Assembly: GCA_027382625.1 (NCBI GenBank)
Contig: JAJKFJ010021960.1
Coordinates: 62,001 to 126,000, forward strand
Length of the DNA: 64,000 nucleotides
DNA from: Tetmemena sp. SeJ-2015
Lineage: Eukaryota; Ciliophora; Spirotrichea; Sporadotrichida; Oxytrichidae
Reading direction: 5' to 3'
Part shown: in pieces, positions 46,874 to 59,600 of the stretch
How positions within the stretch are numbered: position 1 is the stretch's first letter
How the letters are laid out: every line of letters starts with the position of its first letter
Notes under the pieces: generated by a model
The model's database searches: none
Seen by the model: only the letters and a program-made list of their open reading frames with translations
What the model was told of the DNA's origin: nothing
Translations under genes and position numbers: made by a program

Positions 46874-47013
46874 TTTTCTTAATTGGTGTGAATATAAAAT
46901 CTTATAACTATTAATAGTCTCATCATCCTCAATCAAGTTAAGTACAAACTTTAAATTAGTCAAACTGAATTGCATTTTCAACTCCTGAGGGAATATTTTT
47001 AAAAGTTTAGGGA
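46874..47013. other. Short intergenic gap
   Basis: AT-rich DNA of about 140 bp between two minus-strand genes. No signal is seen. Confidence 0.35.
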
Positions 47014-50000
47014 TCATATATTCGACTTGCCTTTGTTTCTATCATCAACTAGCTTATTGAAAGTTTCCTTGATTGCCTTAATGTTGTCTCCAAGATTGGA
47101 TAGTTTATGATCACTGGCTTCATACTCTTGCTCTTGCTGTTAGTCTCTCTTCATGATATCTTAGATCTTTTGCATAACGTCTTGCACGTCTAGTGTCACA
47201 TTTATAGTCAGAGACATCTCGTTTGTGTTGTCAATGCACATACCCAATAGCCCCTGCATAGCTTTGAACTTCCCTTCATCAGCAGCTGTAATGCTCCCTC
47301 CTTTGACCTTGTTGACGAACTGTATGATTCCACAAGGCATGTCTTTTCGCTCCCCATAGACTGGCCCTATCATGAAGTTTCTCACATCAGTGACTGCACT
47401 CTGGTTGTCTATCTCATCTATGAATTTGGTCTCTTTGGCTGCGTTGTTGCTCACGTATATCTGGCCAGTCCCAAATACAACACCGCTTATTCCAGAGTTG
47501 CAAGGGAAGTTCATGAACTTCTTCTAGTGCACTTCTTTTATCTTAGCCAGCGCATCTTACTGCTTCTGCTCTTCAGTCTTGTCCAAGCCAAGGTGCTACT
47601 GCATCCTCAGTTGTTGAGAGGTGGTGAAGTCTGGTAAATTCCCCACTGAGTCTTAATTCAGCATGCTTGCAAGGTTTGCAGAATTAACTGCGTTTGGATT
47701 TAGCTTGGTGGCTGTCTGGTTGGCGTTCTTAGCAGTAGCACCACCTGAGGCGTTCGCATTTGTAGTGGAATTCATACCCATGGGAGTTGAACCACCTGGT
47801 CTGTGGTCCTTTGCATTATCAGGATCTGTGAACAGCCAGTTTGCTATAAGTTTTATAAGCTATAATAAGACCTTACTTTTGAAATTGTAGATGAGTACTC
47901 TGATTAATAAAAATTAAGATTTTAATAAAAGTTTAACTCCGACACTTTCAAAGCCAAAGAACTCTGGGAGGTTCTCTCTCATCTTTCTGAAAAGTCCCTC
48001 GTGGTGTCTTTGAGTACAGATCTCACTAGTGAGTCTGAGTGTATCCACCACTGCTTGTTCCTTCTGTTTGACTTCTCTTAAAGCAACCCTCCTTTCAAAC
48101 CTCATTTGTAAATAGTAGCACATGATCTTCATCACTTGCTCATCAAATATGATAAGAGGTTAAATTTATTATCAGAGACTTGAAAGCCAACGTACTTGCT
48201 CGTCTTGCGATTGACTTTGGCTTCACATTAAACCACCACGATAATTTCTTCGTCCTTGAACAGAATAGGCTGGGCTAGGAATTGCTAAGACTTCATTCCA
48301 TACTTTACATCCTCTGGTTTCTTAAATCCTGGAGTACTTATAGACATATTTAGATAGAGTGAAAATTATACTAAATTAATATAATTAAAAATAAATTCAT
48401 TTTAGAACTCAAGTAATCCAATAAATTCCCTATTAGATCTTTATCACTCTCACACAAGGCATCAATCCACTGCCCGTTCTCCATCTGATACTTTTGGACT
48501 GTGAAGTTATGAACTGGAGCATTATGTTAATAAGGTGCTGGAAAGCCTCCAGGCTAGTGATTGATATTTGGAGGAGGGAGGTTCTGAAGAGACAGCTCAG
48601 CCTAGTTTACTTGCTTTTGCAGCTCTGTTGAAAATATGAACATTGTGCAGTTAGCGCAGTTTATCAGTGCCTTTAATTCAATATAGATCAAAAGATGGAG
48701 GTTTATGTTTAATTCTTTGAGGCCCAGAGTTAGAATATCATACACCTTGTCTGTCTGTTGAATTGTATTAAGAGCTGATAAGAGACGTTCTATCTTTGCA
48801 CTCTCGATGAAAGTTGCTTAAGAAACCAGGTTGGTCACAGAGGAGGTTCCACTATCCGATCTAAAAAATGAAACTTCTACTTATCTCTTTAAAGGCTTGC
48901 CTTTGGTATTCACTCCAGTCTAGTCTCCGGCTAAACTCCTGCTCATGGCAACTGAGGGGTCTATTGCACTTGCATTTGCACCAATTCCAACACTTTCAAA
49001 ACTCATCATGTGCATCTTCTATAGATCACTGGGAGACATGAATCCTCCAAGAACGTTATTCAGATCATCCTTTCTCGCATAAGTCATCTCCTATAGCATT
49101 TTACGGTATCTCTTGAGAGTAGCATTGAGTTGCTAATTCTCCTTCTTAAGCTAAGCCATTTCTCTTTACACGTTATTTTGCTCCTACTTGCATTGTTTCA
49201 GCTCTGTCTGAGCTACTTCAACCTCTTTCTTGATGTCAGTGAGGAATAAATCCTAGTAGAGAGAATGGATATCCCCTAGGTTCTAGCTGCTCTGCTGGGG
49301 ATTAGAGCCACCATCAACATTGCTAACAGAAATTGAGTTGCCTCCGTTGAGGGCGTTATGATTAGCGATGGAATCGTTATAGCCAGTGTACTCCTCTGAT
49401 GCATTCGCTCCTCCCATTTGAGTAATCTGCTCGAACAAAACTTTATTCTTGGACTTTATTTCATCTTGCTCTTCCTTCAACTGCTCGCCCTCCAGCTGCA
49501 ATTACTCATACTCTTCGTCTAGAGCAGCAAGCTCTGCCTCCAATTCTGAGACCTTTTACTGTAGGACTGTTGAATCATTAGAATGGAAGTTGGATTTAGC
49601 ACCTATTGTTCAATAATTCATATAATAATATTTATGAGTTTAAAATTATTGAACTTGTCACTGCTTGTCCGATTTTAAAACTCAAACTGTTATTGTTGAA
49701 AGGAGATTTATGTAACAATTAAAAAACTTTTGAAAATGGCTTAAGAAATATTTATAGTTGCCAGATTGGGAGAAATCCAAGTTCTCTTCGTCTGCTCTCC
49801 CAAACTTAGGTCCAATCTAGGGCATTTTATTATTCAAAGAACTGGCTCCTGCTACTAAGCTGTTATTAAGATTGGCAACAGCAGCAGCTGGGTTTGCTCT
49901 TGAGTTGGATTGATTTAAAAGAAGCTATTGCTGTTAAGCGTATTACTGCTACTGCCTCCCATCAAGTTCTAGATTAAAGTTTGCTTTAAGAAATATTTCT

Positions 50001-50076
50001 TTGTCTTACAGGGCAGATTTCCTAGAGCATTTGCTCCTTTGCCATCGTTGTTGAAAGTCTAGTTCTAATTTTCCAT
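47014..50076 (-). CDS. GAF-domain protein with coiled coils
   Basis: Start ATG is 50076-50074 and stop 47016-47014. Order: an Asn/Gln/Ser-rich N-terminus; a long coiled coil (LEGEQLKEEQDEIKSKNK and KKEVEVAQTELKQCKQEQNN); a helical linker (REVKQKEQAVVDTLRLTSEI); then a GAF-like domain: FMNFPCNSGISGVVFGTGQI, FIDEIDNQSAVTDVRNFMIG, MPCGIIQFVNKVKGGSITAA, DEGKFKAMQGLLGMCIDNT. It resembles the GAF domains of cyclic-nucleotide phosphodiesterases (the N-K-x-D/E..F-x-x-x-D segment), so small-ligand binding is inferred. No catalytic domain follows; a helical tail ends the protein. Several junctions (for example about 47860-47920, 48130-48200, 48340-48420, 49590-49760) are AT-rich introns or IESs that I did not resolve. 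Confidence 0.7.
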
Positions 50077-50214
50077 TATTCTAATTAAAAAATTTATCCA
50101 TCATACTCTCTCTAATGCTTTTGATGGACGTGTGTTTTTGGAATATGGAAATTTCTTGAATTTAAATTGGAATAATCAAGTTAAAAGCAAATATCTATTT
50201 ATTTTGAGATTTAA
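50077..50214. promoter_or_regulatory. Short divergent intergenic region
   Basis: About 140 AT-rich bases separate divergent start codons at 50076 (-) and 50215 (+). Both 5' flanks must fit here. No motif is recognised. Confidence 0.4.
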
Positions 50215-53041
50215 ATGGAGGGCATTAGGAAAAGTTTGCAAATCACTATTGAAAACTGCGAATTCGCCAAAGAGTTCCACTACTTCCTCACTGTCTAACT
50301 AGATGGAGAAGGCGAAAAGGTAACCCATAAACTTTCTATTAAGCAATTCTTGCTTTTTCTCATACTTTAGAAGATGAGTTTCAAGTTATGAGACTTCAAA
50401 ATTCTGTTGAAATTAATTTAATCAATTTATGTTTGTAGAGAAGAACTGACGTGTCTGCAGCAGTCACAAACCCCATATTCTCAGCCAACACATTCTTTTT
50501 ACCGGTCTAATAACACAAGCTAGAATAGAATCCAAGGTTGCAGTTCGCATCCTTTGTTAAAAAATAATAAGAAAGATAATTACAATTTAAGGATATGTTG
50601 TGACTGATAGGAAAGAGAATGCAGTTGATCTGGAAAACAAAGGGCAAGCGAGATTACTTGGAGAATGCGTTCTAGAGTTAGGACCTTTGATGAGTGCTCT
50701 AAATGACATCTATGGAGTTGGAGTGAGACAATACCTTTCCCTCGGTAGGAAAAGAGATGATAAGGAAGTTACTGTGGGTAGATTTACTTGTATTCTAAAG
50801 TTAGTTGTAAGTATTGAGATTGCTCAAGTAATTTTAGGGTGACTATATGACAAAGTATGATCACTTTGATGGGAGAACGCTTTCAGGGCCTAAGAAAGCT
50901 ATCAGTCAAGTTCATCCCTTGCCTGCTGAGGAGCCAAACTTCAAGTGGAGAATAAGAGTAGACCTCAGATGTGCTCTGGATGCCCCCTTGAACAGAACTA
51001 CTTAGCAGGGCTTGCCCTCTTGCTATGCAGAGTTTGGTTGGTCACTCTATGAACATACTGACCCAGATGAGTACAACAAGATTATGTCTGTGCTCGTTGA
51101 AAATACTCGCCACCCTCATTGGAATCAAGAGTTGCTCTTTCACAATCCCCCTGAGATTATAGATCTCACGGGTTTCTTTTGGTTAATCTTCAGAGATAAA
51201 AACCAAATTGAACCTTTCGAAAGGTTCAACATCCCTCTTTACGCCTTTAAGCCATTCCAACCGATACACCTTGAAATCAAAACTAGAAATCCAGATAGCG
51301 ATTAAAAGACAAAAGTTTACCTGTCTCTAGTCCTTGAAAAACCCATCAGTAGCGCAGTTGATTCACTCTGCTCTGTTGTTCTAAATTGGGCAGATTTCAG
51401 TCCCCTGCCATCTGCTTGCAAAAAATTCTCAGTCATACTCACCACTGAATCAAAAATTTTAACTCTCATTTAATTTAAAAATGAAGCTTTCAAACCGACA
51501 TCGTAAAATTCTTACCCTTCTTATTTCTTCTATATAGAATCCCATATTTGCAACTAGACCTAGCTCAGCCTGATTCAATAGCCTAGGTTTTCGCATTTTC
51601 AAATTCTTAGAACTTCAGCGTCTTTGCATCTCCTTGGATGCACATGCCTCCAGATATAATGGACAATCAGTTTGCAGCTTTGGCTCAATTCATAATTCCC
51701 AAGTCCTTCCTAGATAGAAAGCTTTCCCTTTTTATGCTTGTGAAAGATGAGACTAAAGCAACAGCACACGCGATGCCAGATGAAGTGTGCGGTTTTACAG
51801 ATATCCTTGATGATCCTCTGCGATAGATTCTATTGTAAGTGTTAATTGTGCCTTAGCGATTTTAGTTCCGCCTATCATGAGAGGAAAGTATTCCCAGTGA
51901 ACTATTTCCCTAACTCTCCTGCTCTCAATGCCATCTAAAACTTTTTAGAAATATAATAGCATGCTTTTTAAACACAAGATCTGGATTCGAGATTTCTTGT
52001 CATCCATTAGAAGGTGTTTATGATTTTGACAAGCGTCCTGGGTCTTCAGGTTCCCAAGTCTCTAGAGATCTGAACAAGCTAATTGAAAGTGGACCAGAAT
52101 CACTGGGCGACAGAGAGAAATGGCAACTACTAACTCGAGAACTAGCTCAGAAGCAGGAAATCATTCACAGAATGATGAAAGAGTCTGATGAGAAGTCTCA
52201 ATCACTCAAACTCACAAGTTCTGAGATAGTAGACCTAAGAAGGACAATCAAGATGCTGCAGAGTGAAAATGCTATATTGAGGAGGAAGATGGGGGAAGAG
52301 GAGACTATAGAGCTATAGAACTTAGTTGCCAAAGAAATATCCTACATGACCAATGAAGAGTTGAAAAGCAAGATAATAAAGCTAGCATAGGCTTACAGAG
52401 CAGAGAGACTAAGAAATGAAGAATTCGAAAGAGCTCTTAAATCTGCCAACGTGGACTTGGCTCATGCTAAGCAGATGCAAACTGAACTGGAAAATATGCA
52501 GCATGCTTATAATGATTCAGCTAAACGGTTACAAGAACTCAGCAAGGAGTTACAGAAAACTAACTTGTATAAGGATACAATTAGAAAGCAGGAGAAAGTA
52601 ATAGCGAAACTTGAGGCTCTGCTTGAAAAGACTCTTAAAGACACTCAAAGAGCTAGAGATGGCATGCTCGAGCTGGAGAAGTTAAGAACTGAAAATTTAG
52701 AACTACAGAGAGCGATAAAGTCAAATACTCTTAATATGGGAGACAGTGATGAAGTTGACCGGCTGAGAAAGGAAATAAGTTTAATGGAAAGTCTTGTTGC
52801 AGAGTTGAGGGAGGAACTTAAAAATAAGAGACCATAGACTGCTGGACAACATGATTGGGAAGATGAAAAGATTGATTTAGAAGTTAGAATTCAAAAGTCT
52901 CAAGCAAGAGTTGATGCTATGCAAAATGAAATGACAATGAACGCTGCTAAATTTGCTAAAGAGATTACTAAGCTTAAGCTGATTATCTCAGAAAAAGAGT
53001 CTTTGATAGAAACGATGACAGCGGATTTATACAATAGATGA
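50215..53041 (+). CDS. C2-domain + coiled-coil protein (CCDC33-like)
   Basis: ATG 50215 begins MEGIRKSLQITIENCEFAKE, a C2-like beta sandwich, with a second C2-like region: KWRIRVDLRCALDAPLNRTT, PSCYAEFGWSLYE, NTRHPHWNQELLFHNPPEI, FFWLIFRDKNQIEPFERFNI, PLYAFKPFQPIHLEI. The last third is a conserved coiled coil: LTRELAQKQEIIHRMMKESD, SSEIVDLRRTIKMLQSENAI, LVAKEISYMTNEELKSKI, KTLKDTQRARDGMLELEKL. C2 followed by this coiled coil resembles CCDC33, a cilium/sperm-associated protein, so a ciliary role is inferred. Short introns occur near 50320-50440, 50545-50590, 50810-50840 and 51830-52010. Stop TGA is 53039-53041. Confidence 0.7.
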
Positions 53042-53110
53042 ATATGATAAAGTTTATTGAAGATATATTCAACTTTTAAAAAATTCCTTAAAGCATTACG
53101 ATCCTCTTAT

Positions 53111-54187
53111 TCAGATATATTCATTATCGTTGTATCCATAATCTCTATGACTCTTTTAATTGTTGGCTAGTTCATCCAATCTTTGTTTGAATAGCCTCTC
53201 ACTTTCCCTTCTGATCTGCTTTGGATTTATTTTTTCTCCACTCTCTGTCGCTTGAGTCTGAGTTACTTGCTGAGTATTTTAGATTGGAGCTCCATTTCTC
53301 ATTCTCTTAGTAAGCAAGACCTTTCTTTCAAAACTTTAAGGATTAAGTAGACCTTGGGTGATATGTCCAAACCCAGTATTTCCAGCGGTCTTGAATCCTG
53401 ATTCTTTGTTCGGCCAAATAACTTTGACATTTTCATTCCTAAGCATATAGATCCCTCTCCTAATTTCAATCCTCCCTTGCAAGTAAATTTTACTCCCGAT
53501 TTGCGTACCATCCAAGTTAAGGCAATATATCTTCTCAAGCTCGATAGCTATAACTTCTGTCTTTCCATCGCTCAATAGCATTTTAAGCATCCTATTTTAC
53601 TCTTTGTTGTTCCTGCGTTTGCCTTCCGCCCCTGAGGCTTCGAGAAACTTATTTTCAAACTTTTCCATCTTAGCCATAGATCTTTGAGTCGATTGAGTGT
53701 TTCCAAACTCATCTTGCTCCTCATCTTCATCTGAGTAGTTACCTGGATTATCATCCTGGTTTTTCTAGGGCATGCCGATATTTATCATCTTCTAGATTTG
53801 GACTAGGATACCTTGGACTTCCACAGTTCTGCTCGCCTCATTGAAATCAATGACTTCTTTCTTATCTTCAAATCTGAAGGCTCTGAGTCTGTTCCCCTCT
53901 GGCAGTGCATCGAGGTCTTGGATCTAGCAAAGATCTTACCTCAATATCAAATCAGTGAGCTCTTCAAGCTTATCCTTTACCTTCTACTTTTTAAGCACAT
54001 TCTTAAAGTCCGCTGAGGTAAATGCATTAAGGCCAGTAGAACTCAAGTACTGTGTTAGATATCTTGGCTCTGGGTAGAGCAGTAGTTGCTGCAGGTGACT
54101 AGTGATAGTAGCGTCAACTATGCATGATCCTTTCAAGATTGCAGCTAAGTTAGTGGTCTAAGTGTCTGATTGGGAGTTTCCTTGCAT
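53111..54187 (-). CDS. RMI1/TDRD3-type OB-fold protein
   Basis: Start ATG is 54187-54185 (MQGNSQSDTQTTNLAAIL) and stop 53113-53111. After a helical N-terminal part (LTQYLSSTGLNAFTSADFKN) comes an OB-fold with the family pattern MLKMLLSDGKTEVIAIELEK, then QIGSKIYLQGRIEIRRGIYM and LRNENVKVIW. This corresponds to the 'L-x-L-x-D-G..A-x-E..G-x-K..R-x-G-x-x-L-L..N-x-x-V-L' signature shared by RMI1 and TDRD3, which partner topoisomerase III. An acidic linker (DNPGNYSDEDEEQDEF) separates the two parts, and a short charged tail ends the protein. A direct role in DNA-topology maintenance is inferred. I cannot decide between RMI1 and TDRD3. Confidence 0.7.
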
Positions 54188-54240
54188 TAGTTTAATCAAA
54201 TTATACAAAACTATGCGGATTTACAGCAAAATGAAAGTGA
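54188..54240. other. Short gap
   Basis: AT-rich bases lie between the OB-fold gene start and the 3' end of the dioxygenase gene. The exact end of the latter is uncertain. Confidence 0.3.
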
Positions 54241-55412
54241 ATATTCAAAATCATCAACTCAATCTTACCTTGTTAAAGTACTCAAGAAAGGAACAATAAC
54301 CCTTTCTCAATATCAAATGTTGTCTTACCTATCGTGGTTAGCTTCCTCAAAGTCTTATTTCAAAAGCCATCTCGTGTCTACACTTATCCTAAACTAATCG
54401 GTGTTGTTAGTAAGAGATGCGTGAAGTGTCTTATTGTGAAATATAATCACATCTCCAAGTTATAAATTCTTGCAAGTGAGCCACTTCATCTTGCTCTCTT
54501 CAGACCTAGAAGGGGACTGATTTGCGTCAAAGAAGGAAGTGAAGTGTATTGGGATTTCTTCAGTCTCAACCAATAATTAGTCATAACTAGGCCATTTATG
54601 AGATCCCTTGCACAAAACCAAAGGACCTTGCTCATAAGTTATATCCACTAAGCAAGTTTAGTAAACTATATTTACTGAGAGGAATCCATGCGACATGCAT
54701 GGAATTAGAAAGTGCTTCGAACTTGTAATAGTCACTATGAATTAAAGTAGACTCTCCTCTCCCTTTAACTCTGATGCATTTAGAATTCAACGTCATGATG
54801 TTTGGGTCTCTCAGTATCAACTTGAAAATCAGTTGCAGCTCTTAACTCTCAACCAACTATCTAAAGATTAGCCAGTGATCTCCCTTAAAAAGATTAAGTT
54901 ACTTGAAATCTGAGTGTTGGGTGATCTCTTCGAAGTCTGTCAATAAAACTCCACTCTCCGATTCTTTAATTTCTAAACTGTCTGTTGATATTGTCTTGCC
55001 CTAGCTGTAGAGATAGTTTTAAACTATTTATCTTGCCTTTGCAACTCTCTCTGAGTTTATTAAGCCCCTTTAAGATTTATGAAGATTGCTTTATCTTACT
55101 TTATGCAAACACAACCATCTTTAGATAAGGCTTTCCTTATTTGTTCAACTTCATTAGTGACCTTACTGAGAGTTGTTTCCCTTAGTCCAGGTAAAGCAAT
55201 CTCTAAAACTGATTAAATTTTATCTAAGGACATACCTTATATGTCTTGTAGCTCTATTACCTCAGGAAATGTATTATATAGCCTGTCAAAATCTTCCCAA
55301 TCTATTCATGGAATTTAGATAAGCGATTATAAAGTATGATATCGTTCTTACAGGTTCCCCTTTTACTAATGGAGGGAGAACTTAAGTTCTTAGGGAAAAG
55401 TCTATACTCCAT
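54241..55412 (-). CDS. Phytanoyl-CoA dioxygenase-like Fe(II)/2-oxoglutarate oxygenase
   Basis: Start ATG is 55412-55410 (MEYRLFPKNLSSPSISKR). The catalytic core is recognisable. TLIHSDYYKFE holds the H-x-D metal pair, and MHVAWIPLS, EQGPLVLCKGSHKWPSY and LQLGDVIIFHNKTLHASLTN hold the distal His. FRISVDTRW holds the Arg that binds 2-oxoglutarate. This is the PhyH family layout. Substrate and compartment are unknown. Small introns or IESs are needed at the 5' end (about 55300-55340) and before EQGPL (about 54640-54680). The C-terminus after DTRWLLKQDFEEANHD is not resolved. Confidence 0.75.
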
Positions 55413-55744
55413 TTTGATGAATAAATAAATCCTTTAAAATCCACTATCAAATCCTTATCAAAGCAAGAATTTGGGAACTGAGTAGCTATAATTAATAGTC
55501 AGAGTCAGAAGTCAAGAATTAAATCCCTCAGTTCAATAGAATAAGTAGTGAATAGACACTTAAAGAAGTAAGGAGGAGTGAGAAAAAGAGAGGAGGAGGG
55601 TGGGTGGTTGTAAGGAGTAATTTTAGTAGAAATTAAAGATGATGCTTGAGGGCACAGCCAGTCCAAAATTAAGTCTAATCAGACCCGTATGCCCTCTAGC
55701 TCGGAAAGTTGAACGAGTTGGATCAACTTTCAAGGGATGTTTGT
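55413..55744. other. Intergenic region with 3' hairpin
   Basis: The region is purine-rich at 55560-55610 (GGAGGAG runs). An 8-bp perfect inverted repeat AAAGTTGA (55705-55712) / TCAACTTT (55723-55730) with a 10-base loop lies 15 bases after the stop codon of the secreted-protein gene, probably in its 3' UTR. Confidence 0.5.
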
Positions 55745-56248
55745 TCATGGCTTGGTGGCAAGGACGAGGGCCTCTCCAACTTGTTCTCCGAAGTCGAAGT
55801 AGTTGTCGGCGTCCCAGTCGTTGAGGGCAGTCTGGATGTCTCCGTTGATCTCGGAGAAGTCCCAGAGAAGGTTGTAGGAGACTCTCTTCATGAGGTCGAC
55901 GGGGTGGAGGAAGATCTCAGCCCACTGTCCCATCTTGGAGAGGTCGTCCTCGATGGAAGAGCAGGTCTGGAGGTCGTTCGGGAGCTATTGGAGGATGGTT
56001 CCCATAACCTGAATACCGTTGCTGATGCCGGAGATGCCGCCAGCCTTGAAGTCAGAGACCATGGTCTCGAACTCATCAGTGAGTGAGTCGGCTCCCTGGA
56101 AACAACCGAGGAGGACGTTGAGGTCATCCTTGTGAACGACTCCGTCGATGAGACCAGCAGTGATCTTGATGACATCAGTGCCAGAGAGGGCGTAGGTGGA
56201 TTGAAGGGCGGCTGAGGCCACGAAGAGTGCAGCGAGTGACTTGTTCAT
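55745..56248 (-). CDS. Small secreted protein, unknown family
   Basis: A complete uninterrupted frame of 167 codons runs from ATG 56248-56246 to TGA 55747-55745. It starts with a clear signal peptide (MNKSLAALFVASAALQSTYA, probable cleavage after A-L-S or T-Y-A). The mature part is acidic and helical (TAGLIDGVVHKDDLNVLLGC, DEFETMVSDFKAGGISG, LQTCSSIEDDLSKMGQW) with two Cys that could pair. Codon use is biased to G/C third positions and only one Gln is TAG, like ATP synthase alpha, suggesting high expression. I have no name for the family. Its export points to a secretory vesicle, vacuole or outside. Confidence 0.8.
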
Positions 56249-56657
56249 CTTATTTGGAATAGAGTGTGTTTAAAATATTGCCAACCTATAAAGATTAAGA
56301 AATTTTATTTCTTTAAATTCTTCTATCTTACTTTTTTTAATTATGGTAATATTATTATAACTGAGGGAGAGAGGATATAATTTAATATTTTGCAAATCCA
56401 TAAACCTACCCACTTTTACTAAATAAATTGCAAAATAGGGAATGCATGACTAAGATCAAATCATTACCGCAAATCTTTGTGTTAAATATTTTCCTCTATC
56501 TTTCTTCCAATCATCATGAGAACTAATACAAGGTGAGGAGCAGGGATAAATAAATTCAAATTTAAATATCACGAGAACTAAACCTAAACAAAGAATTTAC
56601 TACACTATGATTATAGTGCTGATTAGGTTTAAAAGCAAAACTATAACTCGGATAAAG
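56249..56657. promoter_or_regulatory. Divergent intergenic region
   Basis: AT-rich DNA separates the start of the secreted-protein gene (-) and the start of the giant coiled-coil gene (+). I see no open frame or specific motif. Confidence 0.4.
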
Positions 56658-59600
56658 ATGCACAGATCTAATAGCCGCAACTAGCAGGAGGCATTCTAGC
56701 CATAGTAGCAACACTAATAAATGAATTAGCCAAGTCACCTTAACAACAATCAGAGTCCTTATAACTTTGCTCAGACTCAGAGCACTCAGGCCTATCAAAG
56801 AGGAGTGGGCAGTACTAGTCAGTCAAGATTTAATTAAACCTCCTCGAACCCAACATCCAACCAATCCAGCTCCAGCCACCTGCATCGCCAAATGTTCGGA
56901 GTGATTGGAGAAGGCAATTCTAACAGTGCTCTTCTGTCAGGAGTTGGATTCATTACTTCTTCAGCTTAGAACTCCAAGAATCCATCTAATGCAAATTCAA
57001 GACACGACTTGTACCGCACAAGCACCCAGTAAAAGGAAGAAATGAGAGAGCTCATGGGGTAACTTGAGCAGCCAGACGATGATCTTACTATAAGTTCCCT
57101 CAGTCAATCCCCATGGAACGGGGGAAAGAGCAGATAAAGAATGCTAACACAAACTCACCAAACTAATGGGACTTATGAGAACAGTAATAGCAACGATCAC
57201 GAGGGTACACTAGGGAGGAGCGAGATTCTTGAAGGCACCTATGAGGAAAATAAAAGCCTCCAAATCACAAGGAGACAGAATTAAACAAGCTACATAGATG
57301 ACTTGGATTAAACAAATACCATAGATATTTGTAGTCGCATATATAGTAGTGTGAAGGATTAGGATGATGAGATATCTCAAAGTAAGTTGATTGACTAGGA
57401 TGAAGAATCTCAAAGCGATCTATACCAAAGCAGGCAAGAAAATTTCAAGCGAAGAGTAGCTGTGAATGAGGATATATCTAATCTTGAGGACAGCTAGTAA
57501 GATAAGAGGAAAGGTGATTCCCCAGATTTCAGAAGAAGAGGCGAAGGGGAGGATCTAGATATTTCAAACAATGATGTGGATGATTTGACTGTGTCTCATA
57601 CTCACATAAGCAACAATACGAATAACGCCACCTACCTCGACTAAGAAAGACCTAAGCAAGGGCCTATGACTGATAACCAACTCTCTAGGAGGAATTAGAA
57701 TCGCACCTTCGCAGATTCAGTAATTACTGGCTTGAATCAACTTACCTCCTCTTCAAACAACAACACCTACCGAAATAACTACTCTTCCAACTAAGATACC
57801 AATAGATACTCTGCAAGAAATAGAGCTGCTGCGGCTAAGAATAGAACTAGCAATGCAACCGCTACTACAGGTGGTGGGGCACTTTCAAGAAGGCAGAATT
57901 ATGGAGTCACTGGTGGACGCAGAGAGGATCTTAGAAGCGACATCGATGAGGAATCTGACTCTCAGGATTTGAATGACCATGACGAGGATGATGAAGAGTA
58001 CGCCAAGAGCAGAATAAATGAAAGAGTCAATCATGACGAAGAGGAAGAATACGACGACGAAGATGAGAAGGATACCTCACCTATGCCTTACAGGAGAGCA
58101 GGAAGAAATCAAATCGCTGGGGAGAGCAAGTCTAGATCAAGGTCCAATAATAACAACAGATTCAGACACGACAATCACAACACTCAAGATCACAATCTTG
58201 ACTCCTCGGAATTCTCTAACGTGGATTCTTTCACGCAGACTTAGTATTCAAAGATCTCTCATATTGGAAAGTCAAGAATCTTCGGAAGAGTGAAAGGAGA
58301 TGACCTGGATCTTACTGAGGATGAGTATAACGCCTCTGTGATGAAGAAAAGTCCGATAGGTCAGAGATTCAAGAACCTAGCTGACAATGAATCCCTCAGC
58401 TTAACTCCAGCCAGCGTAGAGGGCAAATGGCAAAACCAGAAGAGCATAATTTCCAATAACAGAGCTATTAATCGCACACTAGCCGTCGATAACAAGAGCC
58501 AACTTAATGCTAAATTTAACAACACCAATATACATGGCATCCTCAGCGGAGGAATGAACTCTAACTTGCAGAACATCAACACTCTGAACTTGACTGAGCT
58601 GGGAAGCCAAGGCACTTACGATGTGGCTTAGACTTTATTTGGAGCTAATAGTGGAGGGAGTGGCCCTGGCTCTGGAGGTCCCGCTGCCAATCAAGCTAAA
58701 AACCCGAAGAGTAGATAAGCCTAGAACTAATTGCAGCACCATACCAGTATTTCAAGAGATCAAGAACTGGAGTAGGCCTTGGAGGAGGATTCACAGTTAT
58801 CTAACCCTTATCTAATCCACAAGACCACACTCACTAATTCAGGAGGCGACTCTGGTTACAGCAAAGGGAAGATTACTGCTCCCAATATGTTCAATAACAG
58901 TAATGAGCCTCCCTTGAGATAGCACAAGAGAAGCTAATCCAGAGGGGAAAATGCAATAGAAGACAACGTAGATTCTTAAAGTGAAAAAGTGTCTAAGATT
59001 AAGGAGCTCAATTTGAAACTGAACCTGAAGGTCAACTAGTAGAACGAGCTATTGAAAGTTCATTTTAAATTTATTATTTTTAATTAATTAAATAAGAATC
59101 TATTTGCAATAGAAGTATAATTGAAGAATAATTTAATCAAAAGAGAAAAACATTTATAAAATAAATTTACTTATATGATCATTATTTTTATATCAATAAT
59201 CAAAGATGTAATTATTATTTTGTAATTCATTAAACTGATTTAGTTAGCAGAGCAGCTGGAAAGCAGTGACATGCAGAAAAACTAGCTCATAGAATAAGTG
59301 AGAACACTTGAGTTTAGATGCGCTGATTCTGATTAGCATGTTCAACTCCTCAGGCAGCAATCATACATACATATTTCCTTACCCGATCTTTTTACTTCTA
59401 TTTTAAATTTAAATTGCAAGGAGACTCGAGTTTGCAAATTCTGAGAGGCAGGCACTTAAGTCAAGCGAAGCAGGAGATTCAAAACCTGAGCAGGAACTTG
59501 GAGATGAAGACTCAGCAACTCCAAAGACTCGAGAAGCACCTCAAGGCCTAAGAGACGCAAGAAAATATTGCTCTCCAAGTCCACGAAGATATGATCAAGG

